Origin: an uncultured Planctomycetales bacterium | GTDB taxonomy: Bacteria > Planctomycetota > Planctomycetia > Isosphaerales > Isosphaeraceae | Reading direction: 5' to 3' | Assembly (NCBI GenBank): GCA_903926465.1 | Contig: CAIYJE010000021.1 | Location: 1 to 64,000 of the forward strand | DNA length: 64,000 nucleotides | Shown: piece after piece, positions 25,100 through 34,770 of the stretch | How positions within the stretch are numbered: the first letter of the stretch is position 1 | How the letters are laid out: every line of letters starts with the position of its first letter | Notes under the pieces: model-generated | What the model saw: the letters and a program-made list of their open reading frames with translations, nothing else | The model's database searches: none | Told to the model about the DNA's origin: nothing | Position numbers and translations under genes: made by a program

Positions 25100-28084
25100 A
25101 TGAATACATCATCGCAGGTGAACCAACACGACCGGGTGACCCACCTATTGCCTGGCGGAACCAGCCGATCTTGCCTGGGGTTTGGCTTGGCGATTCCCCT
25201 GCTGGTCGCCACCGTCTATTCGGCTGCCACGGCACGCCAATCTGAGAAACCAGCGGCCACAGGAGAGCGAATCTCCTTCAACCAGACCATCCGCCCGCTC
25301 TTGCAACAGCACTGTAGCGCGTGCCACGGTGGCGTGAAGGCTGCCGGCGGCATCTCTTTTGTCTACAAAGATCGGGCGTTTGGCAAAGGGGACTCAGGGG
25401 AACCGATCATCGTTGCCGGGCATCCAGAAGAGTCGGAATTGATCAGACGCGTGACGGCACACGATGAAGAGGAACGAATGCCGCCCGCCAAGCATGGCGT
25501 TAAACTCTCAGCAGCTCAAATTCAAACGCTGGAAAGCTGGATCTCTCAGGGGGCACCCTGGGACGAACTCTGGTCCATTCAGCAACTCCAGGAACCGCCG
25601 GCACCAGCCCTGGAGCGGCCGACAACCTGGGGCATACAGCCACTCGATGCGTTTGTGGCTGCAGGCTGGGAACAGGCAGGGCTCTCCCCCTCACCACCAG
25701 CCAAACCCGCCGAATGGTTGCGGCGCGTGAGTTTTGACCTGATCGGGCTGCCCCCAACCCTCGAAGAATATCGCACCTTCCAGGATGCCGTCACCCAGGG
25801 CGAACCGCAGGCCAAGGAACAGGTGATCGACCGGCTTTTGCAATCTCCTCAATTCGGAGAACGATGGGCATCACTCTGGATGGACCTGGCTCGCTACTCA
25901 GACACCTACGGATTTGAGCAAGACCCCGCTCGTACGATCTGGCCCTGGCGAGATTGGGTGGTTCGTGCGTTCAACTGCGATATGCCGTATGACCAGTTCA
26001 CGATTCGACAGATTGCTGGCGACCTGCTCGATGAGCCTTCAACCGACGACGTGCTGGCAACGGCGTTCCATCGCAATACCCAGAATAACGCCGAGGGCGG
26101 AACCGATGATGAAGAGTTCCGACTGGCCGCGGTTATTGACCGGGTTGATACGCTGTGGACAACCTGGCAAGGGACCACGTTCGGATGCGCTCGGTGCCAC
26201 GCCCATCCCTACGACCCCTACCCACAAGCCGATTACTTCCGGATGCTGGCCTTCTTCAACAACACCGAAGATGCCGACCTGAACGACGACTTTCCTGTTT
26301 TCACGGTTCCAGATGCCCCGGAAGCCCGCGCTCAAGCCGTCAAACTCAGAGAGACGATGAACCGGGAACGGAATGCGGTTCTTAACTCCGGGCACAAGGT
26401 TCTAACCGCAACCAGCGACTGGGCGGTGCTAACCCCCCTGAGTGCCAGCGCCTCTGCCGGAAGCTTGGATTCAGATGAGCAAGGCACAATTCGAGCCAGT
26501 GGCACCTTACCGGTGGGGGTCTCCTATTCGATCTCGTTCCCGGTGAATCGACCGCTCACCGCGCTCCAGTTGTTCATCTTGCCGGATGATCCTTCACCCG
26601 ATCGGAACCCGGAACGGGCCGCCGTGCTCTCTCATCTGGTGGCCACCCAGATCTTGAAATCGGGCGAGCGCAAGCCGTTGAGTTTCGGCGATGTTGTGGC
26701 CGACTACCTGGCTGGCCCGTTTGACCCGCGTGAAAGCCTGAATGAGAATGCGGCGGGGTTTGGTGAATTCCCCGTGACGACCTCGGATCGAATGGCGGTG
26801 TTCGTCCTTAATGAACCGCTGTCAACCGAGGCGGTTACCATCGAACTGGTGATGCACCAGAAGGCCGGTGCAAATAGTGGTTTCCAGGCCGCGCCTGTTC
26901 GCCAGTTCCAATGGCAGGGTACCGCCGACCCGAAATGGACTGACTGGCTCAACGGTGCTGAACGGGCTGAGTTTGAGAACGCCTTCACAACAGCCAGGCA
27001 AGCCTACCAGGCGGCAGCTGGTCCCCGGGTACCTGTTCTGAGGGAACGAAGGCCAGAAGCGGCTCGACGAACCCGGATTCTGGCCCGTGGCAATCGGATG
27101 GCGCCTGGGGCCGAGGTGAAGCCCGGCCTTCCTGGTCCCTTTCGTGCCCCTGGTTCCAATCCTGAGCCGGTACCAACAATGTCCCGGCTCGATCTGGCCA
27201 ACTGGCTCGTGAGCCATCAGAACCCACTCACGGCACGCACGCTGGCCAACCGCTTGTGGGCTGAGCTCTTTGGGACCGGGATCGTTGAAACGCTTGAGGA
27301 TCTCGGCACCTCTGGAGCCGAGCCAAGCAACGCAAAACTGCTCGACCACCTTGCGTTCCGCCTGTCTCATGAACATCGCTGGTCCTTGAAGGCGTTTCTC
27401 AAGGAAGTGACCCTCTCTGCAACCTATGGACAAACAGCGACCTCCACGGACACGACACCGTTGCCCGATCCCCGCAACCGGATGGTGGCCCGCGGTCCGC
27501 GTAAACGGCTGAGTGCGGAGATGATCAGAGATCAGGCCCTGGCCATGTCTGGCCTGCTCTCGGCCAAGATGTACGGGCCGCCTGTTTTCCCTCCTCAGCC
27601 CGACGGTGTTTGGAACACGGTTTACAGCGGGGCCACCTGGAAAACCTCTGAGGGAGAAGACCGGTACCGACGGGCCCTTTATACCTACCAGAAACGGACC
27701 AGCGGATATCCGGCGTTTCTCACGTTCGACGCCCCAACTCGCGACGTTTGCACAGCCAGGCGAATACCCACCAACACTCCGCTCCAAGCCCTTCTCACAC
27801 TCAATGACCCTGCGCTCCTGGAGTGCGCCCAGGCGCTGGCGACACGTGCGGCTAGCCAGTCTCCAGATCCCAAGCAACAGATCTCGTATGCGGCTCAACT
27901 TTGGACCCTGGAATCACCGGCCGCAGGGATGATCGAACGCCTGATACAACTTCGGGAAGAAGCGCTGATGGAGTATTCCCGCGATCCGGAAGCTTCCAGA
28001 GCGATTGCTGACTCGCCCGAACGGGCGGCGCTGGTGCTGGTATGCCACGCGTTGTTCAACCTCGACCTGGCGCTGAACCGCTAA
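25100..28084 (+). CDS. Planctomycete PSCyt1-DUF1549-DUF1553 (PSD1-type) protein
   Basis: 994-residue exported protein of the family expanded in planctomycetes. After a long N-region and hydrophobic segment (about 24-44) comes a cytochrome-c-like PSCyt1 domain with a haem-binding CSACH motif (C72, C75, H76) and a candidate axial methionine in ERMPPAKHG. Then DUF1549/PSCyt2 (from about 180, RRVSFDLIGLPPTLEEY, with GERWASLWMDLARYSD) and DUF1553 (from about 690, LANWLVSHQNPLTARTLANR, and later RRALYTYQKRTSGYPAFLTF). The function of these proteins is not established; electron transfer linked to degradation of complex polymers has been suggested for the family. The next gene, a DUF1501 protein, is its usual partner. 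Confidence 0.93.
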   Translation: MNTSSQVNQHDRVTHLLPGGTSRSCLGFGLAIPLLVATVYSAATARQSEKPAATGERISFNQTIRPLLQQHCSACHGGVKAAGGISFVYKDRAFGKGDSGEPIIVAGHPEESELIRRVTAHDEEERMPPAKHGVKLSAAQIQTLESWISQGAPWDELWSIQQLQEPPAPALERPTTWGIQPLDAFVAAGWEQAGLSPSPPAKPAEWLRRVSFDLIGLPPTLEEYRTFQDAVTQGEPQAKEQVIDRLLQSPQFGERWASLWMDLARYSDTYGFEQDPARTIWPWRDWVVRAFNCDMPYDQFTIRQIAGDLLDEPSTDDVLATAFHRNTQNNAEGGTDDEEFRLAAVIDRVDTLWTTWQGTTFGCARCHAHPYDPYPQADYFRMLAFFNNTEDADLNDDFPVFTVPDAPEARAQAVKLRETMNRERNAVLNSGHKVLTATSDWAVLTPLSASASAGSLDSDEQGTIRASGTLPVGVSYSISFPVNRPLTALQLFILPDDPSPDRNPERAAVLSHLVATQILKSGERKPLSFGDVVADYLAGPFDPRESLNENAAGFGEFPVTTSDRMAVFVLNEPLSTEAVTIELVMHQKAGANSGFQAAPVRQFQWQGTADPKWTDWLNGAERAEFENAFTTARQAYQAAAGPRVPVLRERRPEAARRTRILARGNRMAPGAEVKPGLPGPFRAPGSNPEPVPTMSRLDLANWLVSHQNPLTARTLANRLWAELFGTGIVETLEDLGTSGAEPSNAKLLDHLAFRLSHEHRWSLKAFLKEVTLSATYGQTATSTDTTPLPDPRNRMVARGPRKRLSAEMIRDQALAMSGLLSAKMYGPPVFPPQPDGVWNTVYSGATWKTSEGEDRYRRALYTYQKRTSGYPAFLTFDAPTRDVCTARRIPTNTPLQALLTLNDPALLECAQALATRAASQSPDPKQQISYAAQLWTLESPAAGMIERLIQLREEALMEYSRDPEASRAIADSPERAALVLVCHALFNLDLALNR

Positions 28085-28190
28085 GTGGATTAGCCGGCAG
28101 CCTAACGACCAGCCAGAGCTGCAATCCATCACGGCCTGCATCTGCGTTTTCCACAATTCAATATCCCTGACAAACGTACGCGATTTTCCC

Positions 28191-29705
28191 ATGAAGACAC
28201 ACGAACAGATGCTGCGACAGATTCTGCACCAGGAAACGCGTCGGCATTTCCTCAGGCAGGGATCGCTGGCGCTCGGCTCGATCTGGTTAGCGTCACAGGC
28301 GCGAGCAGGCGAACAGCCTGCGGTTGCGCTGGATCTGGCTCATCCCATGCGTCCTCGTGCGCCGCTATTTGCCCCACGGGCCAGACGCGTGATTTACCTG
28401 CATATGGCCGGCTCGCCCAGCCAGCTAGAGTTGTTTGACTACAAGCCCGAGCTCGCTCGATTCGATGGCAAAGACTGCCCGGCGTCCTTCCTGGAGGGTA
28501 AGACGTTCGCCTTCATTCAGGGGATTCCCAAGATGCTCGGGCCGGTCTACCCGTTCCAGCAGCAGGGCCAGTCTGGAACTTGGATGTCTGACCGCTGGAA
28601 ATACTTGCCCGAGGTTGCGGACGAACTCTGTGTTGTGAAATCGCTGACCACCGATCAGTTCAACCACGGTCCTGCGCAACTGATGATGCACAGTGGATCG
28701 GCCAACGCGGGCGCTCCCTCGTTTGGCGCATGGACCACCTATGGCCTGGGCTCTGAGAACGATAACCTGCCGGGCTTCATTGTTCTGAACAGCGGCGGAA
28801 AGAACCCAGACGCCGGCAAATCGGTCTGGGGGGCCGGCTACCTCCCTTCTGTTTTCCAGGGGGTGCAGTGCCGGACTCGGGGCGAGCCGGTTCTGTTCTT
28901 ATCCAACCCCAAGGGAATCTCTAGCCAGCTCCGCAGGAAAACCCTGGACGCCCTGGCCGAAATCAATCACCAAACAGCCAGTGAGATCGGTGATCCGGAA
29001 ACACTCTCACGCATTGCGCAATATGAACTGGCTTTCCGGATGCAGACCTCTGCTGCCGAGGTTTTTGATATCTCAAAAGAAACCCCAGGAACGCTCGAAG
29101 CTTACGGGGCGGCTCCTGGACAGGAATCATTCGCCAATAACTGCCTGCTGGCGCGACGGCTGGCCGAGAACGGCGTCCGCTTCATTCAGCTCTTTGACTG
29201 GGGCTGGGATCATCATGGTGCCTCGGAACCTGAGTCGCTATCGGTTGGCCTTACCAACAAGGTAAACGCGGTCGATCGACCGATCACAGCTCTGATCAAA
29301 GACCTGAGGCAGCGCGGCCTGCTGGAAGACACCCTGATTCTTTGGGGTGGCGAATTTGGCCGCACGCCGATGCAAGAAAACCGAAACGGCCTGCCGATGG
29401 CTTTTCCAGGCCGCGACCATAACCCTGGTGCCTTTACCATGTGGATGGCTGGCGGCGGAGTACGAGCCGGCACATCGTTTGGCGAGACCGATGATCTGGG
29501 ATACCAGGCAGTCATCGACAAGATCAGTGTGCATGACCTACACGCCACGCTGCTGCACCTGCTCGGATTTGATCACCTACGGTTGACCTACCCGGTTTCT
29601 GGCGTACCGCAGCGGCTCACAAATGTGACCAAGCCTGGCAGCCAGGTTGTGAGTAAGCTCCTGGATTCCGTGAATGGGACCTCAAGCGAGCCGCGCCAGA
29701 CGTAA
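28191..29705 (+). CDS. DUF1501 Tat-exported protein
   Basis: 504 residues. The N-terminus carries a twin-arginine signal (TRRHFLRQGSLALGSIWLA). The rest matches DUF1501, a family structurally related to sulfatases and phosphatases (HMAGSPSQLELFDYKP, LWGGEFGRTPMQ, and a metal-ligand-like GRDHNPGAFTMW). It lies 106 bases after the PSCyt1-DUF1549-DUF1553 gene, the standard pairing in planctomycetes. It acts outside the cytoplasm. Substrate unknown. Confidence 0.92.
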   Translation: MKTHEQMLRQILHQETRRHFLRQGSLALGSIWLASQARAGEQPAVALDLAHPMRPRAPLFAPRARRVIYLHMAGSPSQLELFDYKPELARFDGKDCPASFLEGKTFAFIQGIPKMLGPVYPFQQQGQSGTWMSDRWKYLPEVADELCVVKSLTTDQFNHGPAQLMMHSGSANAGAPSFGAWTTYGLGSENDNLPGFIVLNSGGKNPDAGKSVWGAGYLPSVFQGVQCRTRGEPVLFLSNPKGISSQLRRKTLDALAEINHQTASEIGDPETLSRIAQYELAFRMQTSAAEVFDISKETPGTLEAYGAAPGQESFANNCLLARRLAENGVRFIQLFDWGWDHHGASEPESLSVGLTNKVNAVDRPITALIKDLRQRGLLEDTLILWGGEFGRTPMQENRNGLPMAFPGRDHNPGAFTMWMAGGGVRAGTSFGETDDLGYQAVIDKISVHDLHATLLHLLGFDHLRLTYPVSGVPQRLTNVTKPGSQVVSKLLDSVNGTSSEPRQT

Positions 29706-30390
29706 CCCACAAGAGTCCATTCAGGCACGGATGGCGGCCACCAACTCACAGCAAACCGATTCAGGAAGAGCCATCCGCTTGGTGGATGAGCGATTCGTAC
29801 CGGTCGGGTGGTTCCTGGCCGATCGAACCTCAACAGAGCGAACTCTTGCGCACTGCGGAGCACGCCACGGAACAGAATCGCTCGGGTTCGCTCAATGTCC
29901 TTCGAATCTCATCGAGAATTGTTTCGATTGGGAGATAAATCGAATCGACGTAACCATTCCGCCAAATTCCGTAAAATCCTTGGGGTCGGGTTGTTTTGGG
30001 CCATGTCGGAGCGTTTCAAGATCGCCCGGGTTGTGCAGCCCTGGGCAACCGGAATCCAACGCAATACGTCTTGTTTTTCGAGTCCTGAGCCCGGTAAAGG
30101 TAAGGTGTTTCTGGGGATGTCGCCTGTCTCACCGACTGCAGTCTTGAAACGGGCCTTCTGCCCTTAAAACAAGACCTTTTGTTTGCTTCAGGGAATTGGG
30201 ATCAAGGGTTAAGGATCTCCCAGTGCTTTCAGGGTTTCTCTCAAGGATCTGTTGAAATGGCAACTGTGGCATGCCATTCGCATTGATGAGTAGCAACCTC
30301 GAAGTGCTTCGGGGTCGGGTCGAGGATCGATCGCCCGATGGAGGCGATGACCAGCAGACCCTGAGAGATCGCAAGATTTCAGGATTTTTC
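29706..30390. other. Gap upstream of the KGG-motif gene
   Basis: About 685 bases without a supported gene. A 157-codon plus-strand frame (29674-30147) begins inside the DUF1501 gene and has no motif, so it is rejected. A short inverted repeat ATCGCC / GGCGAT lies at 30330-30348. The promoter of the KGG gene is probably here but no clear pair was found. Confidence 0.4.
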
Positions 30391-30416
30391 GGAGCAGCCC
30401 TGTTATTGGGCGCTCC
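30391..30416 (+). promoter_or_regulatory. Leader hairpin just before the KGG-gene ribosome-binding site
   Basis: GGAGC-ag-CCC (30391-30400) pairs with GGG-c-GCTCC (30408-30416), with loop TGTTATT. The AAGGAG ribosome-binding site starts four bases later (30421). It may regulate translation or stabilise the message of a stress protein; inference only. Confidence 0.4.
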
Positions 30417-30434
30417 ATCTAAGGAGTGGCACAC

Positions 30435-30683
30435 GTGGCAACCAACAAGCTTCGCCGAGGATTTGCCGCCATGGACCCCGACCGAGTCCGCGAGATCGCT
30501 CGCAAGGGGGGCCAGGCCGCCCATCGCAAGGGCACTGCGCACCGTTGGGATGAGAAAGAAGCGATTGAAGCTGGCCGCAAGGGCGGCTTTGCTCGTCAGC
30601 GGCTTCGCCAAAGCAAAGAACAAACTCAAATGGCTGGACAGCCTGCGACCTCAGGCGGAACGACCCAGTCTAGCCTCAGCTAA
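30435..30683 (+). CDS. Small KGG-motif (stress-induced repeat) protein
   Basis: 82-residue basic hydrophilic protein with two copies of the KGG repeat: FAAMDPDRVREIARKGGQAA and WDEKEAIEAGRKGGFA. The family (Pfam KGG) includes YciG-type general-stress proteins of unknown mechanism. The frame is open from a GTG at 30426, but that codon overlaps the AAGGAG sequence; the GTG at 30435 has AAGGAG eight bases before it and is preferred. The end is Gln/Ser/Thr-rich. The gene stands alone and is followed by a G/C-rich inverted repeat. Confidence 0.85.
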   Translation: MATNKLRRGFAAMDPDRVREIARKGGQAAHRKGTAHRWDEKEAIEAGRKGGFARQRLRQSKEQTQMAGQPATSGGTTQSSLS

Positions 30684-30734
30684 CGAGTCTGGGCCAACGA
30701 GCCTGTGATCCTCATGGGCAACACCCGAATCGAG

Positions 30735-30759
30735 ATTCCCCCCTGGGGGGGTGGGGAAT
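30735..30759 (+). terminator. GC-rich inverted repeat after the KGG gene
   Basis: ATTCCCCCC (30735-30743) can pair with the G-rich segment ending GGGGAAT (30753-30759). It is 50 bases past the stop. No T run follows, so it is a weak terminator at best; it may also end the convergent minus-strand gene at 30811. Confidence 0.4.
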
Positions 30760-30810
30760 TGGGGTTCGCCGTCCGAGCTTCAGCCTTTGACCTCAACCAC
30801 TGAAGCAGCA

Positions 30811-33141
30811 TCAGGGTTCGAGTTCCAGAACGACCATGGCGTGCACATCGAGATTCGGCACCCGAATCCGGTATCCGCTGTCGGTTCTATCCACCGGCAG
30901 ATCGTGCCCGGCCGGCTCAAAATGCGCAGAGGTTATTTGATAATCTGGGCGAATGGTCAGAACTATATCATGCACGGGCAGCGTTTCTTCCCTCAAAGGA
31001 ACATCCTCATTGGGTAACGCGTGGAAGGCCGTCGTATTGGCATCGTTATACAAGTGAATGATCAGCCGATCATGACCTTCCTGCGATGGCTGCCGCATGA
31101 CGGTGCTATGGACGCACATGGGGGCCTGAATCGCGATTGGTGGAGGCCGCCGAGCGGCCCAGCCCACGGCATCGGCCAGCAAAACTCGCTGATATGGATA
31201 GGGATAAAGGTAATACGCAGCATCCAGTCCAGCCGGTAGATAAACGACACGCCCTTTTCCTTGCGTGCGAGTGATCAGGCCAGGATTCTTTGGGGACTCT
31301 GGTTGCTGATCGGCAATCCGCACGGTGGCGTCGATACTGGCCCGGGCATCTGGATCCACACGCACGGCAACGGAAGGACCTTTGAAGGTCACGGCGGCCC
31401 CGCCCAGCAGCCCCGCCAGGCGATCTGAGCCGAATGCAGCTTTCTCAGCACGTTCGAACAGGAAGGTATTTTTGCGCCTGGACCAGTAGTTGTCGTCTAG
31501 GGCCAGGGCAAAGTTTGCATCAATGTCGGGCTTGGTCTTGGAACTGTTCGCCTGAATGGTTCCCTGATGACTTGCTCCGAAGACACTGGCCAGGCCAAAG
31601 TCTGGCCGGGGCGTTCCGAATTCATCACAAAGCGAAGTATCCAGGCTCGCCAGCAGTCCGCCGCCATGGTTCACGAACCGGGTCACGGCCTCAATTTGAG
31701 CGTTATCCAGGCAAGCGGTGTTGGGCATGAGCAGGACGTCATACCGGCTAAGATCCTCATCATTCAGATTCCAGTCGTTGATGACGGCAATAGGAAGATG
31801 CGCTTCAATGGCAACCCGGAACATTCCGAGCACGGAGGCCAGGTACCGCTCTTCCACCACGCCAGGACGGCGACCGTAAAAATTCCGGGTATTGTCACTC
31901 ATCACAAGGGCAGCCCAGGGCTCGGGGCTCTTGTGGGTTAACCAAGGCAGCCGCTTCTGAACCTCGTCCATGGAGTTGTAAACAGCCTGCTGGAGGTGAG
32001 CCGGCTGCGCAACCGCGATACTCGGCGATGCCCCGTATGTGAGGGCAAGCATCATGCGATGGAAGACCTCAAGAGCCGGAAAACTATCCTTGGAATAAGG
32101 GTTTCCGTGGGTCATCAAGTAAGGCTCACTGAACGCCACCCGATGATTGGTGGTTGCCCAGATGTAAGCGTTGGCAAACGCCGGAACCACGGTGGCTCCC
32201 CGATTCGATTCATCTAGCCAGAACTCCTGATCTGGGGCGTCTAGCAGCAAGTTCATTCGCGAAGGCATATTTCGCGGAATACTCAGAAAGTGACCGAATC
32301 GGCCAGCATTCGTGCTCCAGGTCACCAGCGCAACTTCGGGCTTGATCCCTTTCAGTCGGGTCTGCATCCGCCGCACCAGATCCTCCATCCGGCGATCGGC
32401 CCAGTGCTGGTAACGCCTGAACTCCGCATTCTCCAGGTCGACAGGCGGGATCGCCTGCCCACCGCTCGCCTGCCGATACCCCTCTCGGCAGAACTGGCAA
32501 TAACAGACACCGCCATAATGCAGTCCGTCAAAACTGAAGGCGTCGACCTCGGGAAACTGGGTGAGAATCTCCGCGAGGACCTCGATCATGAAATCTCCGT
32601 AAGGACCTAGCAGGCAAAGCATCCCGCCGTGAGGAGCCTTGGAGAGATCCACCGAGGGGATCTCGGTGGTGTCATGATCAATCCGTCTCCATTCCGGACG
32701 CGTTTCGTACACCTCACTTTGGAGGCATGGGGGATAAACGCCCAGCACGCGAACGCCAAGTCGCTGATACTCGGCAATCTGCTGCTTGATTCCATCGGCC
32801 GCGACATGGGGAGACCGCCGATGGAGGAGCTTGCTGTCATAATAGGCGAAGAATGGATCAACAAATCCAACCTCGCTAATCTTCACGCCGTGCGCGGCGG
32901 CCCGCTGGCGAGCCACCGAATCCATGACAGATAGCGTGTAGCCGCAACCCACCGTTCCCTCAACCCATGCCGGTACTTTGATAGCATAAAAAGGTTCCGT
33001 ATCAAACGGCTGAGAAGCAATGCGCGGCCCCCAGATTGTTGACGACTGGGTTTGCCCTTCGCTGTTACCAGACGCCAGTGCAAGCAAAGCGAAAGCGAGC
33101 GCAGTCCAAACCCGAAAGTGAGAAATTTTGCTGTAAATCAT
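30811..33141 (-). CDS. Secreted glycoside-hydrolase-like protein with beta-galactosidase trimerisation-type domain
   Basis: 776 residues with signal peptide (MIYSKISHFRVWTALAFALL and following Ala/Ser). The first half resembles a TIM-barrel of the hypothetical glycosidase type: FVDPFFAYYDSK, VRVLGVYPPC, then VDAFSFDGLHYGGVCYCQFC with the barrel-strand Asp and a CYCQFC cluster often seen in these enzymes. Residues from about 430 look like the glutamine-amidotransferase-like fold used for trimerisation in GH42 enzymes (YDVLLMPNTACLDNAQIEAV, FVNHGGGLLASLD). A beta-rich C-terminal domain follows. It probably acts on a polysaccharide outside the cell; the substrate is unknown. It begins 62 bases after the amidohydrolase gene and is likely in the same operon. 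Confidence 0.75.
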   Translation of the reverse strand: MIYSKISHFRVWTALAFALLALASGNSEGQTQSSTIWGPRIASQPFDTEPFYAIKVPAWVEGTVGCGYTLSVMDSVARQRAAAHGVKISEVGFVDPFFAYYDSKLLHRRSPHVAADGIKQQIAEYQRLGVRVLGVYPPCLQSEVYETRPEWRRIDHDTTEIPSVDLSKAPHGGMLCLLGPYGDFMIEVLAEILTQFPEVDAFSFDGLHYGGVCYCQFCREGYRQASGGQAIPPVDLENAEFRRYQHWADRRMEDLVRRMQTRLKGIKPEVALVTWSTNAGRFGHFLSIPRNMPSRMNLLLDAPDQEFWLDESNRGATVVPAFANAYIWATTNHRVAFSEPYLMTHGNPYSKDSFPALEVFHRMMLALTYGASPSIAVAQPAHLQQAVYNSMDEVQKRLPWLTHKSPEPWAALVMSDNTRNFYGRRPGVVEERYLASVLGMFRVAIEAHLPIAVINDWNLNDEDLSRYDVLLMPNTACLDNAQIEAVTRFVNHGGGLLASLDTSLCDEFGTPRPDFGLASVFGASHQGTIQANSSKTKPDIDANFALALDDNYWSRRKNTFLFERAEKAAFGSDRLAGLLGGAAVTFKGPSVAVRVDPDARASIDATVRIADQQPESPKNPGLITRTQGKGRVVYLPAGLDAAYYLYPYPYQRVLLADAVGWAARRPPPIAIQAPMCVHSTVMRQPSQEGHDRLIIHLYNDANTTAFHALPNEDVPLREETLPVHDIVLTIRPDYQITSAHFEPAGHDLPVDRTDSGYRIRVPNLDVHAMVVLELEP

Positions 33142-33203
33142 GGCCTGTCCATTCGAGCTTGGAGTTTTGAAAAGCGTTGCAATCTCAGCAAGAACGGCAC
33201 CAC

Positions 33204-34499
33204 TTATTCAGACTTCTTGTGGCTTGCGCCTCGATCAAGGACAAGCTGTCCTTGTTTCAGAACCAGTCGAATCTTTCGAATGGCGGAGATCTGCTGAACC
33301 GGGTCCCCCTCGACCGCAATCAGGTCGGCCTGAAGTCCTGGTCGTATTGAGCCGGTCCGGGTTTCAAGACCGAGCGCTTTGGCGGCCTCCGAAGTGGCGG
33401 CCTGCAGCGCCTTGGCGGCCGGCATGCCGTATTCCACCATCAACTCCAGTTCGCGCGCTCCGGTACCGTGTGCAAAAACCCCCATATCACTTCCGTTCAC
33501 AATCCGCACGCCTGCATCCATGGCTGCCTTGAAGCTCTTCCGCTTCAACGTCAAACCCGCAGGTTCAGGGGTCTGTCCAATCTTGTACCCTTTGTAAAGC
33601 TCCATGGCTTCAGCCGCCGCCAGGGTGGGGCAGAGGGCCACATCTTTCTGCTTCATCAGGGCGAAGATCTCGGCGTCTCCCTGATCACCATGCTCAATGG
33701 TTCTTACTCCGGCCTCGGCCGCTCGCCTCATTCCCTCACGAGTCATGGCGTGCGCGACCACGGGGCACCCCAACGCGGTTGCAGTTTCAACCACGGTGCG
33801 AAGCTCTGCAATTGAGAAGGTCGCCTTACCTCCTGTCACCGGGTCCCACTGATCGGCATAAATCTTGACCCAGTCAGCGCCTCGACCAATCTGGTCGCGA
33901 ACCACGCGCGGGAGGTCAACTCCATCGGCTTCCTCTGCACCCTGGGGAATCTTCAACTCAGGCGCAAATCCGCGAGGGGCATAGCTACCAGTCGCCACAA
34001 TGGCGCGTGTGGTCACAATCATTCGTGGGCCCGGAATGATCTTTTGCTCAACGGCCTGTTTCAGCCCCACATCAGCGTATCCGGCCCCCTCGGTTCCCAG
34101 ATCACGGATGGTGGTGAAACCGGAATCCAAAATCGCACGCAGGTGATTGTTCGCTCGGCTCACACGCAAGGCCAAGGGTTCTTTGAGAACCTGATCGTCC
34201 CAAAGGGTCTCGTTATACGGGTGCAGCAGAACATGCGTGTGGGCATCAATCAGACCAGGCAATAGTGTTGTGTCTGGCAGATCAATGGTTCGGGTGTTCT
34301 CTGGAACGACCACGGCATGGGCCGGGCCAACTGCTTCAATTTTTGCGCCTCGAACCAGCACCACCCAGCCGGTACGCAACTCCGAATCCACACCATCTAT
34401 CAACCTGGCCGGACGCAACAGGATGGGCTGATCCGTTGCCTCTTCCAACCCTGGAACGAACGAGGACACGACCAGGGCCAGACTCAAGCACAAACTCAT
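33204..34499 (-). CDS. Secreted amidohydrolase (imidazolonepropionase-like metal hydrolase)
   Basis: 431 residues. Amidohydrolase superfamily with all usual metal ligands: the HxH pair in LIDAHTHV, the carbamylatable lysine in DWVKIYAD, histidines in VAHAMT and IEHGD, and the aspartate in NGSDMGVFAHG. A composite beta-sandwich surrounds the barrel (RLIDG at the N-terminus, GSIRPGLQADLIAVEGDP at the C-terminus). The longest frame starts at 34538, but the ATG at 34499 follows AGGAGG by eight bases and gives a signal peptide (MSLCLSLALVVSSFVPG). Relatives include Xaa-Pro dipeptidases and aryldialkylphosphatases; the substrate cannot be told. Confidence 0.88.
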   Translation of the reverse strand: MSLCLSLALVVSSFVPGLEEATDQPILLRPARLIDGVDSELRTGWVVLVRGAKIEAVGPAHAVVVPENTRTIDLPDTTLLPGLIDAHTHVLLHPYNETLWDDQVLKEPLALRVSRANNHLRAILDSGFTTIRDLGTEGAGYADVGLKQAVEQKIIPGPRMIVTTRAIVATGSYAPRGFAPELKIPQGAEEADGVDLPRVVRDQIGRGADWVKIYADQWDPVTGGKATFSIAELRTVVETATALGCPVVAHAMTREGMRRAAEAGVRTIEHGDQGDAEIFALMKQKDVALCPTLAAAEAMELYKGYKIGQTPEPAGLTLKRKSFKAAMDAGVRIVNGSDMGVFAHGTGARELELMVEYGMPAAKALQAATSEAAKALGLETRTGSIRPGLQADLIAVEGDPVQQISAIRKIRLVLKQGQLVLDRGASHKKSE

Positions 34500-34653
34500 T
34501 GTTGACGCCTCCTGGAAATCAAGGACTGCAATGATCACAGGCTAACGGATCAAGCCAGGCGATACCAGTAACCGCGCGGGGCCTCAGCCGCAGAAACGAG
34601 TCATCCCAAAGCCCCCATTTTCTCCAGTAATCCAGAGTGAAACGGCTCTGAAC

Positions 34654-34682
34654 TTGACAGTCCAGAGGGTCTGTCCTAATTT
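34654..34682 (+). promoter_or_regulatory. Promoter of the acyl-CoA dehydrogenase gene
   Basis: TTGACA (34654-34659), a 17-base spacer and TAATTT (34677-34682): a near-consensus sigma-70 pair 89 bases before the ATG at 34771. Confidence 0.65.
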
Positions 34683-34770
34683 TGCTGCCTGTCTATCATC
34701 AAGGTCATGCACACGTTGAATCGCGGCCCTCAGTTCGCGTTACGGGGCCGAACCGCCAGGAGTCGCCACC

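Noticed and set aside
26822-27898. 358-codon minus-strand frame
   Set aside because: Shadow of the DUF1553 part of the plus-strand gene; Arg/Gly/Pro-rich composition typical of antisense frames in GC-rich DNA.
29674-30147. 157-codon plus-strand frame after DUF1501
   Set aside because: Begins inside the DUF1501 gene, has no ribosome-binding site and no motif.
30810-30830. GGTTCGAGTTCC resembling a tRNA T-arm
   Set aside because: No matching acceptor, D or anticodon arms; it is the 3' coding end of the glycoside-hydrolase-like gene.
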